From Pseudodesulfovibrio thermohalotolerans (GTDB lineage Bacteria; Desulfobacterota; Desulfovibrionia; Desulfovibrionales; Desulfovibrionaceae): a DNA stretch of 64,000 bases. The notes beneath the pieces are model-generated. The model was not told where the DNA came from and made no database searches. It saw only the letters and a list, made by a program, of their open reading frames with translations. The DNA lies in assembly GCF_021353295.2 (NCBI RefSeq), contig NZ_CP120635.1, positions 310,001-374,000 of the forward strand. The letters are read 5' to 3'. Numbering within the stretch: the first letter of the stretch is position 1; every line of letters starts with the position of its first letter. Both the position numbers and the translations under genes were made by a program. This document shows, piece by piece, positions 1 to 13,595 of this stretch.

Positions 1-20
1 AAGGCTGGGAGCAATGAAAA

Positions 21-50
21 GGGGCGGTTCCTTGCGGAACCGCCCCTTTG
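21..50 (-). terminator. Rho-independent terminator of the atp operon
   Basis: An 11-bp perfect stem (21-31 with 36-46) closes a 4-base loop. On the minus strand it is followed by TTTTC, and it lies about 30 bp beyond the atpC stop codon. The plus strand also reads CTTTG after the stem, so it may act in both directions. Confidence 0.85.
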
Positions 51-75
51 TTGTGTGTGAGTGGGGAGGTCGAGG

Positions 76-495
76 TTAGCAGGTGCCTGCGTTCTGACCG
101 CTGGACTTGCAGCTGATGCGCGAGATGGCGCGTTTCAGAGCGGCCTGGTTGCGGGCGGCCTCGATCTTTTCCTTGGAGGCCGTGGAACGCTGTTCTGCGC
201 GGTCCTTGGCCTTCATGGCGCGATCGACGTCGATCTCGATGGCCTTTTCGGCAACCTCAGCCAGGATGGTGACCTGGTTGTTGCTGACTTCGGCAAAGCC
301 ACCGGAGACGAAGACGTAGAACGCCTTGCCGTCTTGTTTGTAGTGAAGATTGCCGATCCCGAGAGCGGACAGGAAAGGCACGTGGTTCGGCAGTACGCCG
401 AACTCGCCCATGATGCCGGGCGCGCCCACGTATTCCACGTCCTCGGAAAGAACCTTCCGATCGGGAGTGACAATTTCAAGCTTCAATGTGGCCAT
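76..495 (-). CDS. atpC: F1Fo ATP synthase subunit epsilon
   Basis: This is the epsilon subunit of the F1 central stalk, which couples rotation to catalysis and can inhibit ATP hydrolysis. The 139-residue product has the N-terminal beta-sandwich signature ([18 protein letters not shown], [14 protein letters not shown]) at residues 5-45 and a charged helical C-terminus. The ATG follows a GAGG Shine-Dalgarno. It is the last gene of the operon, 12 bp after atpD, with a strong terminator behind it. Confidence 0.97.
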   Translation of the reverse strand: MATLKLEIVTPDRKVLSEDVEYVGAPGIMGEFGVLPNHVPFLSALGIGNLHYKQDGKAFYVFVSGGFAEVSNNQVTILAEVAEKAIEIDVDRAMKAKDRAEQRSTASKEKIEAARNQAALKRAISRISCKSSGQNAGTC

Positions 496-507
496 GAGGT
501 ACCTCGC

Positions 508-1908
<1,401 letters not shown>

Positions 1909-1921
1909 TCATAGCCCCCTT

Positions 1922-2803
1922 TTATCCTTTCAGCGCTTCCACGCCGCCGACAATGTCCATGAGATCGCCAGTGATGGCGGCCTGCCTCGTCTTGTTGTAA
2001 AGCAAGGTCAGCGTATTTGTCAGTTCGTCGCAAGCCTTGGTGGCGTTGTCCATTGCCGCCATGCGGGCTGCGTGTTCGGATGCGGAAGTATCCAGCAGGC
2101 CGCGGTACACCTGGACCTTGATGAACCGGGGGAGGAGTTCGGCGAGCAAACCCTCCACGGACGGTTCGTACAGATAGTCCCCGGAGGACCCGGACTGTTC
2201 CTCGTCTCCGCTCTCTTCGTGGGTCGCCATGGGCAGCACCGTCAGGTCGACGGGCGGCTGTTTGGCCATGCTTTGGAATTCTCCGAAGCACACGTGGACC
2301 TCATCGAGCTCGCCTTCGATGTACCCGGCGATCAGCTCGTTGCCGACGCTGGCCGCAAGGGTGAAGTCGAAGTGGGTCATGGCGTCGGCTTCTGCGCGCA
2401 CGATTTCGAAATCGTGCTTGCGGAAGGCGTCGCGCGCCTTCTTGCCGATGCACCAGAGCTTGACAGTCTTACCCTCGGCCGCTTTGGCCTCTGCCAGCCT
2501 CTTGGCCGTGTTGATGATATTGATATTGAACGCGCCGCACAGCCCGCGATCGGAGGTGACGACCATGATGCCCACGGTCTTCACTTCGTCCCGGACTTCC
2601 AGCAGCGGATGCACCGATTCGTCAGCACCGGCCGCCAAGTCCCCGAGCATCTCATAAAACTTGTTCGCATACGGACGGAAGCGTTCGATACGCTCCTGTG
2701 CGTTGCGCAGTTTTGCCGAGGCCACCATGTTCATGGCCTTGGTGATCTGCTTGGTTTTCTTGACGCCAGTGATCTGGTTCTGGACGTCTCTTAACGAAGC
2801 CAT
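1922..2803 (-). CDS. atpG: F1Fo ATP synthase subunit gamma
   Basis: This is the rotor shaft subunit of F1 (293 aa). The N-terminal helix (SLRDVQNQITGVKKTKQITK, residues 3-22, then AMNMVASAKL) and the C-terminal helix (NATKACDELTNTLTLLYNKTRQA) that form the coiled-coil shaft are conserved. The ATG follows AAGGGG and lies 15 bp after the atpA stop codon. An acidic insert (ESGDEEQSGSSGD) near residue 200 is typical of a surface loop. Confidence 0.97.
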   Translation of the reverse strand: MASLRDVQNQITGVKKTKQITKAMNMVASAKLRNAQERIERFRPYANKFYEMLGDLAAGADESVHPLLEVRDEVKTVGIMVVTSDRGLCGAFNINIINTAKRLAEAKAAEGKTVKLWCIGKKARDAFRKHDFEIVRAEADAMTHFDFTLAASVGNELIAGYIEGELDEVHVCFGEFQSMAKQPPVDLTVLPMATHEESGDEEQSGSSGDYLYEPSVEGLLAELLPRFIKVQVYRGLLDTSASEHAARMAAMDNATKACDELTNTLTLLYNKTRQAAITGDLMDIVGGVEALKG

Positions 2804-2818
2804 TCAACTACCCCTTGG

Positions 2819-4879
<2,061 letters not shown>

Positions 4880-4883
<4 letters not shown>

Positions 4884-5458
4884 TTGAGCACCACCTTTGT
4901 TAAATAGTCATCCACGAGCTTGTCGTGGTCCTGGGCGCTCAGCTTCTCGGCAACGATCTTTTCCGCGGCCGCGACGACCATTTCGGCCATTTCGGCGCGG
5001 ATGGATTCGACGGCGGCTTGCGCTTCGTTGGAAGCGGTGCGCTTTGCCTGTTCGGTGAGAGCTTCGGCGTCACGTTTCGCCTTCTCGATGATGGCGGTCT
5101 TGATGGCTTCGCCCTGGGCCGCGGCGTCTTCGAGAATCTGCTTCTTCTCCTGCGCCAGGTTGGCGATGCCGGCTTCGACTTCCTTGAGCTTCCGCTCGGC
5201 CTCGACCTTGCGGGTCTGCAGGTCGTCCAGATCCTGCTTGATGCCGTCGCGGCGGCCAACGAAGAACTCCTTCACCTTGGCCCCGGCGAACTTGTAGAGC
5301 ACCCAGGCAAAGATGATGAAGTTGACGATGCGCAGGCCGTAGTCCTTGAGGTTCTCGGCCGTGAAGAGCGCATGGCCCCCGCTCTCGCTGGCAAAGGCGA
5401 CAGAGGAGACAGCCAGGGCGGTCGTCAGGACCGCAAAAAACACATACGTACGTTTCAA
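4880..5458 (-). CDS. atpF: F1Fo ATP synthase subunit b (exported-type N-terminus)
   Basis: This is a peripheral-stalk b subunit of about 192 aa. It has an N-terminal hydrophobic stretch resembling a signal peptide (KRTYVFFAVLTTALAVSSVAFA). A membrane segment near residues 40-55 (IVNFIIFAWVLYKFA) and a long Ala/Glu/Lys-rich coiled coil follow. The best start is a TTG at 5458, seven bases after GAGGAGGGG; an upstream extension in the same frame overlaps atpF' and has no family character. Confidence 0.93.
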
Positions 5459-5477
5459 GATCAACCCCTCCTCTCGT

Positions 5478-5900
5478 CTAAGCCTGGCCCAGGATCTTGC
5501 CTGTCGCCTGCTCAGCGTAGTCGTACACATCCTTGGACAGCTGCTCCATGGCGACCTTGGCCTCGGCCTGAATCTCGGCACGGGCGGCCTTGATCCGGTC
5601 GGAAGCCTCTCTGCCTGCTTCGGAAAGAATGGCCTGTTCCTGGGCCACGCCTTCGTCCTTGGCGGCGCTGCGGATATCTCCGGCTTCCTTGCGCGCCTGG
5701 GTGAGCTGGGTCTCGTAGTCCACCAGCTTTTCTTCAGCGCCTGCATTGAACCCTTCGATCTTTTCCAGCTGGTCAGCCATCAAGCCCTTGCGCTTCTTGA
5801 TGATTTCGCGGACCGGGCGGATCAGCACGACATTCAGCAAGAAGATCATGACAACGAAGTTCAGACCTTGGATAAAAATTGTTTTGTCAGGTAAAACCAT
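5478..5900 (-). CDS. F1Fo ATP synthase subunit b'
   Basis: This is the second peripheral-stalk subunit (b', AtpX type, 140 aa). One N-terminal membrane helix (NFVVMIFLLNVVLIRPV, about residues 14-30) is followed by a highly charged coiled coil. It pairs with atpF as a b/b' heterodimer, as in photosynthetic and many deltaproteobacterial enzymes. It is the first gene of the operon. The ring and a subunits (atpE, atpB) are not in this window. Confidence 0.93.
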   Translation of the reverse strand: MVLPDKTIFIQGLNFVVMIFLLNVVLIRPVREIIKKRKGLMADQLEKIEGFNAGAEEKLVDYETQLTQARKEAGDIRSAAKDEGVAQEQAILSEAGREASDRIKAARAEIQAEAKVAMEQLSKDVYDYAEQATGKILGQA

Positions 5901-5947
5901 ACCATATGCCCCCGATGAGGTTGTGAATTTTGGCGCAAAGTCACTGC

Positions 5948-5976
5948 GAATTACCCAATTTCGCGGGTTGTGTCAA
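5948..5976 (-). promoter_or_regulatory. Candidate sigma70 promoter for the atp operon
   Basis: On the minus strand a perfect TTGACA (-35, plus-strand 5971-5976) is followed 15 bp later by GGTAAT (5950-5955), or 17 bp later by the poorer TAATTC (5948-5953). It lies about 50 bp upstream of the first atp gene and downstream of the bactofilin stop. The -35 is strong and the -10 is not. Confidence 0.45.
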
Positions 5977-6029
5977 AGGCTTTTTCTCTTTGAACCTACG
6001 CGAATTCACGCATTCAAAACCGGTCAGGA

Positions 6030-6398
6030 CTATTCGGCGTCCTGCTGCGGCTTTGCGCTCGAAGCGGCGTCCATGTTGCCCATGGCGAGTTCACCTTGGA
6101 GCACCGCGCCTTCCTCGACGACCAGGACCGGAGTCCTGATATTGCCCTGCAAATCCGCAGTCTTGTGCAGGACAACTTTGTTCCTCGCTTCCACTTCGCC
6201 CTTGAGCTTGCCGGAGAGTACCAGTTGGCCGACCTTGACTTGGCCGTCCACCGAGGCTTCCTGGCCGACGACGAGCGTTCCTTCGGAAACCACTTCGCCC
6301 TGAAAGTTGCCGTCGATGCGCACCGCACCTTGGAAATGCAACTTTCCGTGGTAGTTGGTTCCCGCCCCCAAAAACGCGTTGATCTCATCTCTGGCCAT
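6030..6398 (-). CDS. Bactofilin (polymer-forming cytoskeletal protein)
   Basis: A small bactofilin of 122 aa. These beta-helical proteins polymerise without nucleotide and scaffold envelope or shape functions at the membrane. The repetitive Gly/Val beta-helix pattern (GAVRIDGNFQGEV, GTLVVGQEASVDGQVKVG, GKLKGEV) fills the protein. I chose the ATG at 6398 because AGGAGCAGG precedes it; a TTG 18 bp upstream overlaps that site. It lies 57 bp after rodA on the same strand, so it is probably part of the shape operon. Confidence 0.9.
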   Translation of the reverse strand: MARDEINAFLGAGTNYHGKLHFQGAVRIDGNFQGEVVSEGTLVVGQEASVDGQVKVGQLVLSGKLKGEVEARNKVVLHKTADLQGNIRTPVLVVEEGAVLQGELAMGNMDAASSAKPQQDAE

Positions 6399-6455
6399 GA
6401 AAACCTGCTCCTGCAAAAAACCGGGTTGTGAAAAAATGGGCTTGTAGCGGTCGGA

Positions 6456-7568
6456 TCAGGATTGTTTGAACATGAACCTACGCATGGATACGTTGAGTAC
6501 CAGCCCGACGAGGCAAAAGTTTACCAGGGTGGCGCTGCCCCCGTAACTGATGAACGGGAGGGGTATGCCGACCACTGGCATCAGCCCGAGGACCATACCT
6601 GTATTGATCAGGATTTGCCAGAAAAAATAGAAGAACACGCCTGCTGCCAGGTAGGATCCGAACAGCCCCCTGGCGTCCCTGGCGATGACCACCATCTGGT
6701 AGAGGAACACGCAGAAAAGGGTGAGCAGGGCCATGGTTCCGACAAACCCCCATTCCTCGCCCAGGACGGCCACGGCGAAGTCGGTGTGGCGCTCCGGCAG
6801 GAAGCGCAACTGGGACTGCGTGCCTTCCAGAAATCCCTTGCCCCAGAATCCGCCGGAACCGATGGCGATTTCGGACTGGATGATGTGGTAGCCCGCGCCG
6901 AGCGGGTCGGTGGTCGGGTCCAGGAAAGTCATGATCCGCTGTTTCTGGTAGTCGTGGAGAAAGAACCAGGAGAGGGGGAGCAGGCAGGGGATGATGAACA
7001 GGCAGGTCTTGAAGACCCGGGCGGTCACGCCGCGGAAGAGGGTCATTCCGCCCAGGATCATGAGGATGGACAGCCCGGAGCCGAGGTCGGGCTGCTTGAT
7101 GATGAGTCCGGCCAGGACCAGCCCCACGCCCAGGACATAGGCCAGCCGAATGAAGTTCAGCGGCTCCCGCTCCTTGGAGAGAATGCGTGCGCCCACGATG
7201 AGTATGGCGATTTTGGCCAGTTCCGAGGGCTGGAAGTTCATGAATCCGAGGTCGAGCCAGCGCCGCGCGCCGTAGATGGTCTTGCCCATGAAGAACACGG
7301 CCACAAGGAGGATCACCGTGGTCCAGAACAGGGGCCAGGCCAGGGTTTTTAGGTGGCGGTAGTCGAAGAGCATGAAGACCACCATGCCGACCATACCCAT
7401 GAGGCCCCAGAGGAGCTGGCGGTGGTAGAAGGGGGCCATGTTCATGCCTTCCTCCAGTCGGGTGCCGCTGGCGGAGTAGAGATTGAGCACGCCCACCAGA
7501 AAGAGGATCACGGCCAGGCCGAAGAGGGGCCAGTTGATGTACAAAAGCAGCCTGCGATCAATTGGCAC
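6456..7568 (-). CDS. rodA: Rod-shape peptidoglycan glycosyltransferase RodA
   Basis: This is a SEDS-family glycosyltransferase (370 aa) that polymerises lipid II during cell elongation with PBP2. About ten hydrophobic membrane segments are visible. The SEDS signatures are present: ARRWLDLGFMNFQPSELAK near residue 105, and GIPLPFISYGGSA near the C-terminus. The start is a GTG seven bases after AAGGAG and overlaps the end of mrdA by 11 bp, consistent with coupled synthesis of the RodA-PBP2 pair. Confidence 0.96.
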   Translation of the reverse strand: MPIDRRLLLYINWPLFGLAVILFLVGVLNLYSASGTRLEEGMNMAPFYHRQLLWGLMGMVGMVVFMLFDYRHLKTLAWPLFWTTVILLVAVFFMGKTIYGARRWLDLGFMNFQPSELAKIAILIVGARILSKEREPLNFIRLAYVLGVGLVLAGLIIKQPDLGSGLSILMILGGMTLFRGVTARVFKTCLFIIPCLLPLSWFFLHDYQKQRIMTFLDPTTDPLGAGYHIIQSEIAIGSGGFWGKGFLEGTQSQLRFLPERHTDFAVAVLGEEWGFVGTMALLTLFCVFLYQMVVIARDARGLFGSYLAAGVFFYFFWQILINTGMVLGLMPVVGIPLPFISYGGSATLVNFCLVGLVLNVSMRRFMFKQS

Positions 7569-9432
7569 GTGGTTTCTCCTTGTGCTTGAGGGACAGGGCG
7601 CGCACGGCGCGGGCCTTGGCTTTCCGTTCCTCGGGCTTGGGCGTCACCTTGCCGTTGAAGAGGTAGTCGATGACCGCCTTGACGATGGGGCCGGAACCGG
7701 AGCCGCCATGGAGTCCGTGCTCAACGAGGCAGGCGATGGCGAACCGTTTGCCGTCCTTTTCGGCGGTGGCGGCCATCCATGCGTGATCCCGGAACCTGTA
7801 GGGAATTTCGTCGTCCTTGAGTTCCTTGAGTTCGTCGGTCAGCCGGACCACCTGGGCCGTGCCGGTCTTGCCGCCCACGACAACACCCTTGGTGCGGATG
7901 CGGCGGCAGGTGCCGTGCCGGTCTTCCACGGTGTCGATAAGAGCCTTGTGCAGCAATTCGAGACGGGCGTCGTCAAGGGGAATCCGTGACTGGACCACGG
8001 GGTTTTCGTCCTTGAGCAGCAGGGGCTTGAGCAGTTTGCCGCCATTGATTACCCCGGCAAAGAATCGGACCACCTGCAAGGGCGTGACCAGCGTGAACCC
8101 CTGGCCGATGGACATGTTCAGGTTGTCGCCGCCCTGCCAGGATTCGCCGAACCGCTTGAGCTTCCATTCGCGGGTGGGGATGTTGCCCGCCTTTTCGTGC
8201 GGCAGTCGGATTCCGGTCTTGTGTCCGAAGCCGACGGCGTGAGCGAATTCGCTCATGCGGTCCACGGTGAGTTTCTTGCCGAGCTTGTAAAAATACACGT
8301 CGCAGGATTCGACCAGGGCGCGGTTGAGGTCCACCTTGCCGTGACCCCAGTGTTTCCAGCAGCGGAAGACCCTGCGCCCGAGTTTCATGGACCCGGAGCA
8401 GAACACGGTCTCGTTGGGATCGAGCATGTCGTAATGCAGCCCGGCTCCGGCCACCACGTGCTTGAAGATGGAGCCGGGAGGATAGACCGACTGGATGACC
8501 CGGTTCTGCATGGGGTGCAGGGGGTTGTCGCGGAGCTTGGCCCACTGCTTGGAACTCAGGCCCGAGGAGAAGTCGTTGGAGTCGTATGACGGAGCCGTGG
8601 CCAGGGCCCACAACTGGCCGGTGTCGGCGTCCATGACGGCCACGCCGCCCGCTTCTTCCGAGAGCCAGTCCATGCAGAGCTGCTGAAGGCCCAGGTCGAT
8701 GGAGAGGGATATTTCGTGACCGGCCTGGGGGTGTTTGAGGACGCGCTCCTTGAGCCGCCTGCCGTTGACGTCCACCTGGTACTGGGTCAGCCCCTTGGCG
8801 CCGCGCATACGGTCTTCGAGCATCAGCTCTATGCCTTGCTTGCCCACATAGTCGCCCAGCGCGAGTTCGGGGCGCTTGCCCATGTCCTCTTCGTCCGCCT
8901 CGGCCACGTAGCCGATGACGTGCGCGAACAGGGTGCCGTATCGGTACAGCCTGCGGGGCCGGAACTGAATTTCCAGGCCTGGCCAGCGCAGCTTGTTTGT
9001 CTCCACCACGGCCAGTTGGGCGAAGGTCAGGTCCGGGACGATGATGAGCGGCTCGAACGGTTTCACCCGTTTGCGGTTCTTGTTGTAGAGGGTCTTGAGC
9101 TCGAAATAGTCCTTGCCGGTCCAGGTCGCGATCTGGTGTACCAGCCGGTCCACGTCCGGGCAGTCCTCGCGGATGATGCCAAGGGCGTATGCGGGTTCGT
9201 TCACGGCGAGCAGGTCGCCGTTCCGGTCGCGGATCAGTCCGCGCGGCGAGGGGATGGACTCCTGCCGCAACTGGTTTTCCAGAGCCTGAATCTTGTAATC
9301 CTCGCCCCGGTGGATTTGCAGGTACCACAGCCGGATGGCGAACAGGCAGAACAAGCCCAGGATGAGCGCCTGGAGCAGGACCAGGCCCGAGCGCGGGGCC
9401 TGCTGTTCGGATTCGTTATAAAGGTCGGACAT
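7558..9432 (-). CDS. mrdA: Penicillin-binding protein 2 (elongation transpeptidase)
   Basis: This is a class B penicillin-binding protein of 624 aa that cross-links elongation peptidoglycan together with RodA. It has one N-terminal membrane anchor (about residues 17-37), a pedestal dimer domain starting at SPRGLIRDRNG, and a transpeptidase domain. The active-site motifs are S321-IFK (SxxK), S376-CD (the PBP2-type SxD) and K522-TG. It overlaps mreD by 17 bp at its start and rodA at its end. Confidence 0.96.
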   Translation of the reverse strand: MSDLYNESEQQAPRSGLVLLQALILGLFCLFAIRLWYLQIHRGEDYKIQALENQLRQESIPSPRGLIRDRNGDLLAVNEPAYALGIIREDCPDVDRLVHQIATWTGKDYFELKTLYNKNRKRVKPFEPLIIVPDLTFAQLAVVETNKLRWPGLEIQFRPRRLYRYGTLFAHVIGYVAEADEEDMGKRPELALGDYVGKQGIELMLEDRMRGAKGLTQYQVDVNGRRLKERVLKHPQAGHEISLSIDLGLQQLCMDWLSEEAGGVAVMDADTGQLWALATAPSYDSNDFSSGLSSKQWAKLRDNPLHPMQNRVIQSVYPPGSIFKHVVAGAGLHYDMLDPNETVFCSGSMKLGRRVFRCWKHWGHGKVDLNRALVESCDVYFYKLGKKLTVDRMSEFAHAVGFGHKTGIRLPHEKAGNIPTREWKLKRFGESWQGGDNLNMSIGQGFTLVTPLQVVRFFAGVINGGKLLKPLLLKDENPVVQSRIPLDDARLELLHKALIDTVEDRHGTCRRIRTKGVVVGGKTGTAQVVRLTDELKELKDDEIPYRFRDHAWMAATAEKDGKRFAIACLVEHGLHGGSGSGPIVKAVIDYLFNGKVTPKPEERKAKARAVRALSLKHKEKPRAN

Positions 9433-9901
9433 CCTGGCGCAACCTCTCGGGGAAGAAATGGTCGGTCAGGAACCATATGACCGGGAAGATCGCCATCTGA
9501 ACGGCGCCCTGGACGAGCACGGGCCGCATGTCCACCTGGAGGTTGGCCAGTGAGGACACGCTGTAGATGAGGATGGGATGGATCGCGCCTGTCCACAGGC
9601 CGAGCAGGGCCATGAACAGGTATGAGCGCGCTTCGAAAAGACTACGCCCCATGAAGTAGGCTGCGGTCAGCAGGCCGCACTGGGCCAGGCCGTAGCCGAA
9701 GGGCAGGTTGCCTGCGCCCTCGGCGAGCAGAATCCAGAGCACGGCGAGCAGCACGGTGCGCTGCGGGCTCTGCTCCTGGAGGGAGACGATGAACCCGGGA
9801 GCGAAGAAGTCGATGCCCGGCGCGGTCCGTTGGGCCCATATGCCGAGAATGGTGTACACGCCCCACCAGAGCAGGGACAGGGCGCTATTGGTCGGCAGCA
9901 C
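9416..9901 (-). CDS. mreD: Rod shape-determining protein MreD
   Basis: This is a small polytopic membrane protein of the elongasome (161 aa from this start) with about five hydrophobic segments and conserved AEGAGNLPFGYGLAQ. A longer reading to 9952 exists. However, the GTG at 9901 has AAGGAGG nine bases upstream and overlaps the end of mreC by 17 bp, so I chose it. The protein probably links MreC and PBP2 in the membrane. Confidence 0.88.
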   Translation of the reverse strand: MLPTNSALSLLWWGVYTILGIWAQRTAPGIDFFAPGFIVSLQEQSPQRTVLLAVLWILLAEGAGNLPFGYGLAQCGLLTAAYFMGRSLFEARSYLFMALLGLWTGAIHPILIYSVSSLANLQVDMRPVLVQGAVQMAIFPVIWFLTDHFFPERLRQDVRPL

Positions 9902-10793
9902 CGTTCGCGTCCTCCTTGGCGGTTTCGGTTCCGGCCTCCGTGTCCGCGGCATTGGCGGCGGGGACGGCCTGCTCGCCCGGCTTCAGGCTGAGGAGCAGAA
10001 CTTCCTCAAGTCCGGCCATGTCCACCAGGGGCTCGGCCTGAACCGTCAGGAACAGGGAAATGTCGGACCGTTGTATCTTGGTCACGCGGGCCACGGGCAG
10101 TCCCTTGGGGTAGATGCCGGACAGGCCCGAGGAGAGCAGCAGTTCGCCGGGGTCCACGGTCGCGTTCTGGTTGACGTAGCGCAAAATCAGCGGTTTTCCG
10201 TACCCCTGGCCAGAGAGCATTCCGGGCGAGCGGTTGTTGGCCCCGATCACGGCGATGCGGCTGTTGGAATCGGTCAGGAGCAGGACCGTGGAAGTGGCCG
10301 CGCCCGAGCGCAGGATGCGTCCGACCACGCCCTTCAGGGAGGCGACCGGCATGTCGTCGGTCACGCCCTGGGCCTTGCCCTTGTCCACGACCAAAGTGTT
10401 CAGCGCGGCAGCGGGACCCATGCGGTGGCCGATGACCCGCGCCCCGGAAAAGGCCCATTTCTCGGGCGGGCGGAAATCGAGCAGGGATTCCAGACGCGCG
10501 GCGGATCGGGCCTGCGAGCCAAGGAGCATGTTCGTCCGGCGCAGCTCGGCGTCCTCGGCCTTGAGCCTGTCATTTTCCTGCTTCAGGCCGACCAGGTAGA
10601 TGTACCTGTACCAGAAGCCGGTGACCTGCTCCGTCACCCATATGCCGGGCTTGAGGACGATGCCGGAGATGTCCAGGCCGGTGTGGGACGACAGGGCGTC
10701 CAGATGGCCGGTCCTGAGATTCCACGTGAACAGGGACAGGTACACGAACAGGCTGGCCACGACGAGGATGGCGATCTTCTTTTTCCCTCTCAT
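9885..10793 (-). CDS. mreC: Rod shape-determining protein MreC
   Basis: This is a bitopic elongasome scaffold of 302 aa. It has an N-terminal membrane anchor (IAILVVASLFVYLSLF, residues 7-22), a coiled coil rich in leucine and charged residues (about 70-100), and a periplasmic beta-barrel domain containing VTDDMPVASLKGVVGRIL and GELLLSSGLSGIYPKGLPVARV. A low-complexity acidic/alanine tail ends the protein. It follows mreB after a 92-bp gap that contains a strong stem-loop. Confidence 0.95.
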   Translation of the reverse strand: MRGKKKIAILVVASLFVYLSLFTWNLRTGHLDALSSHTGLDISGIVLKPGIWVTEQVTGFWYRYIYLVGLKQENDRLKAEDAELRRTNMLLGSQARSAARLESLLDFRPPEKWAFSGARVIGHRMGPAAALNTLVVDKGKAQGVTDDMPVASLKGVVGRILRSGAATSTVLLLTDSNSRIAVIGANNRSPGMLSGQGYGKPLILRYVNQNATVDPGELLLSSGLSGIYPKGLPVARVTKIQRSDISLFLTVQAEPLVDMAGLEEVLLLSLKPGEQAVPAANAADTEAGTETAKEDANGAADQ

Positions 10794-10815
10794 GCGTCCT
10801 TCCCCGCAAACTTAT

Positions 10816-10855
10816 GAAAGCGCACAATTGCGGCTTTCGGCAATCGTGCGCTTTC
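10816..10855 (-). other. Intercistronic stem-loop between mreB and mreC
   Basis: Arms 10816-10831 and 10840-10855 form a 16-bp stem with a single G-U position and an 8-base loop. On the minus strand there is no T-run behind it (ATAAGTTTG), so it is not a classical terminator. It could protect the mreB transcript end or partly attenuate readthrough into mreCD. Confidence 0.65.
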
Positions 10856-10885
10856 GGATAACCGGTATCGGATCATGTCGTGCCG

Positions 10886-12097
<1,212 letters not shown>

Positions 12098-12107
12098 CTA
12101 AAAAATC

Positions 12108-13094
12108 ATGGTTCGCATTCATCGACTTTCCGCCCACCTCAGGAGGCGGTTCGGCGAGCGGGTCCAGAAAATACCCCTGGATGCCGGATTCTCCTGCCCG
12201 AACCGGGATGGAACCCTGTCCCGCGAAGGGTGTGTGTTCTGCAATCCGCAGGGCTCGGGTTCAGGCCTGCTCGACAGAGGGCTCTCCATACCCGAGCAAT
12301 GGGCCTTCTGGCGTGACATTCATGTGAAGAAGCACGGCCTGCGCCTGTTCACCGCCTACCTTCAATCCTACTCGAACACCCACGGTCCGGCCGCAAGGCT
12401 GGCCGACGTCCTGAACCGGCTGTCCGGGCTGCCCGGCCTGTGCTGCCTGGCCATCGGCACCCGGCCCGACTGTCTGGACGACGAGAAGCTCGACCTCCTG
12501 GCCGACAGCCGGGAGCGGCTCGGGCTGGGCGAGGTTTTTCTGGAGCTTGGCCTACAGACCGCGAGCGACGAAACGCTCCGCCACATCAACCGGGGCCACG
12601 ACACGGCCGCCTTTGCCCGGGCCGCGCAAGCCGCCGCCGAACGCGGCCTGACAGTCGTGGCGCATGTCATGGCCGGATTGCCCGCGCCGCACGGCCGCGA
12701 GGGACTCCCCGAGCTGCTCGACACCGTGGCGTTCGTCAACGATCTGCCGGTCGGCGGGGTCAAATTCCACAACGTCTACGTCTGTCGGGGCACGAGGCTG
12801 GCCCGCTGGCATGACGAGGGGCGATACGTCCCGCTCACGCAGGCGGAATACCTGCACTGGCTCGGCGAGGCGGTCATGCGGCTTGATCCGCGCACCGTCC
12901 TCCATCGCCTGAACGGCAACCCGGCCCAAGGCGAGTTGGTCACCCCGGCCTGGGCGGGCAACATGCGCAAGGTGCACAACGCCATCCGCGACCATTTCGA
13001 GCGCGAGGATGTCTGGCAGGGCAGGCTGAACGGGGCCGAGGACGGGCCGCCCGAGTGGTTCGGTGCCGAGGTGCCCGAAAAGGGGGCCTCTTGA
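12108..13094 (+). CDS. Radical SAM protein of the YhcC/YtqA (TIGR01212) family
   Basis: A radical SAM enzyme (328 aa) of unknown substrate. The cluster cysteines are C30, C42 and C45 (C-x11-C-x2-C), the atypical spacing of the YhcC family, within the region DAGFSCPNRDGT. LFTAYLQSYSNT, EVFLELGLQTASDETL and GGVKFHNVYVCRGT are other conserved blocks. It is transcribed divergently from mreB and overlaps the following gene by 4 bp (TTGA), suggesting a two-gene operon. Confidence 0.9.
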   Translation: MVRIHRLSAHLRRRFGERVQKIPLDAGFSCPNRDGTLSREGCVFCNPQGSGSGLLDRGLSIPEQWAFWRDIHVKKHGLRLFTAYLQSYSNTHGPAARLADVLNRLSGLPGLCCLAIGTRPDCLDDEKLDLLADSRERLGLGEVFLELGLQTASDETLRHINRGHDTAAFARAAQAAAERGLTVVAHVMAGLPAPHGREGLPELLDTVAFVNDLPVGGVKFHNVYVCRGTRLARWHDEGRYVPLTQAEYLHWLGEAVMRLDPRTVLHRLNGNPAQGELVTPAWAGNMRKVHNAIRDHFEREDVWQGRLNGAEDGPPEWFGAEVPEKGAS

Positions 13095-13594
13095 GCGGTT
13101 CCCGGAGCGAATGGGTGTGCGGCGCTCAGATAGCCCTGTGCCTGCGCTGGGAGGACGGCCTTGTCGTGCGCATCGAAACGGCCTGGGCCGAAGACGTTCG
13201 GGAGACCGATCCGCTGTCCGAGGCGGCCTCGGGACTCCAAGCGGCCCTGCTGCGCTACGAAGCGCGGCTCAAGCCGGACTGGCCCGATCTGCCGCTGGAT
13301 TTCTCGGGCATGAGCGATTTTCTGAGGAACGCCCTGGAGGAACTGCGCCGCATCCCTTCCGGGACCACCCGGACTTACGGCGAAATGGCCGCCATTCTCG
13401 GCCGGCCCGGCGGCGCGCAGGCCGTTGGCCGGGCCATGGGCGCCAATCCGTTCCCCGTGCTCTATCCCTGCCACCGCGTGGTCGGTGCGGGTGGAGCCAT
13501 GACCGGCTTCTCCGCCTCGGGCGGCATTGAAATGAAAAAGGCCCTGCTCCGCCTCGAAGGCGCGGAGCAGGGCCTTTTGCCCGGGCTGGAATAG
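13091..13594 (+). CDS. ogt: Methylated-DNA--protein-cysteine methyltransferase (Ogt/AGT type)
   Basis: This protein repairs O6-alkylguanine by irreversible alkyl transfer to its active-site cysteine. The signature PCHRVVGAGGAMTGFS is intact, with the DNA-binding block IPSGTTRTYGEMA and the arginine-finger region RPGGAQAVGRAMGANPFPV upstream of it. The start is uncertain. A TTG at 13091 overlaps the previous stop codon and follows AAAAGGGGG (167 aa); a GTG at 13112 is an alternative. Confidence 0.88.
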   Translation: MSGSRSEWVCGAQIALCLRWEDGLVVRIETAWAEDVRETDPLSEAASGLQAALLRYEARLKPDWPDLPLDFSGMSDFLRNALEELRRIPSGTTRTYGEMAAILGRPGGAQAVGRAMGANPFPVLYPCHRVVGAGGAMTGFSASGGIEMKKALLRLEGAEQGLLPGLE

Positions 13595-13595
13595 G

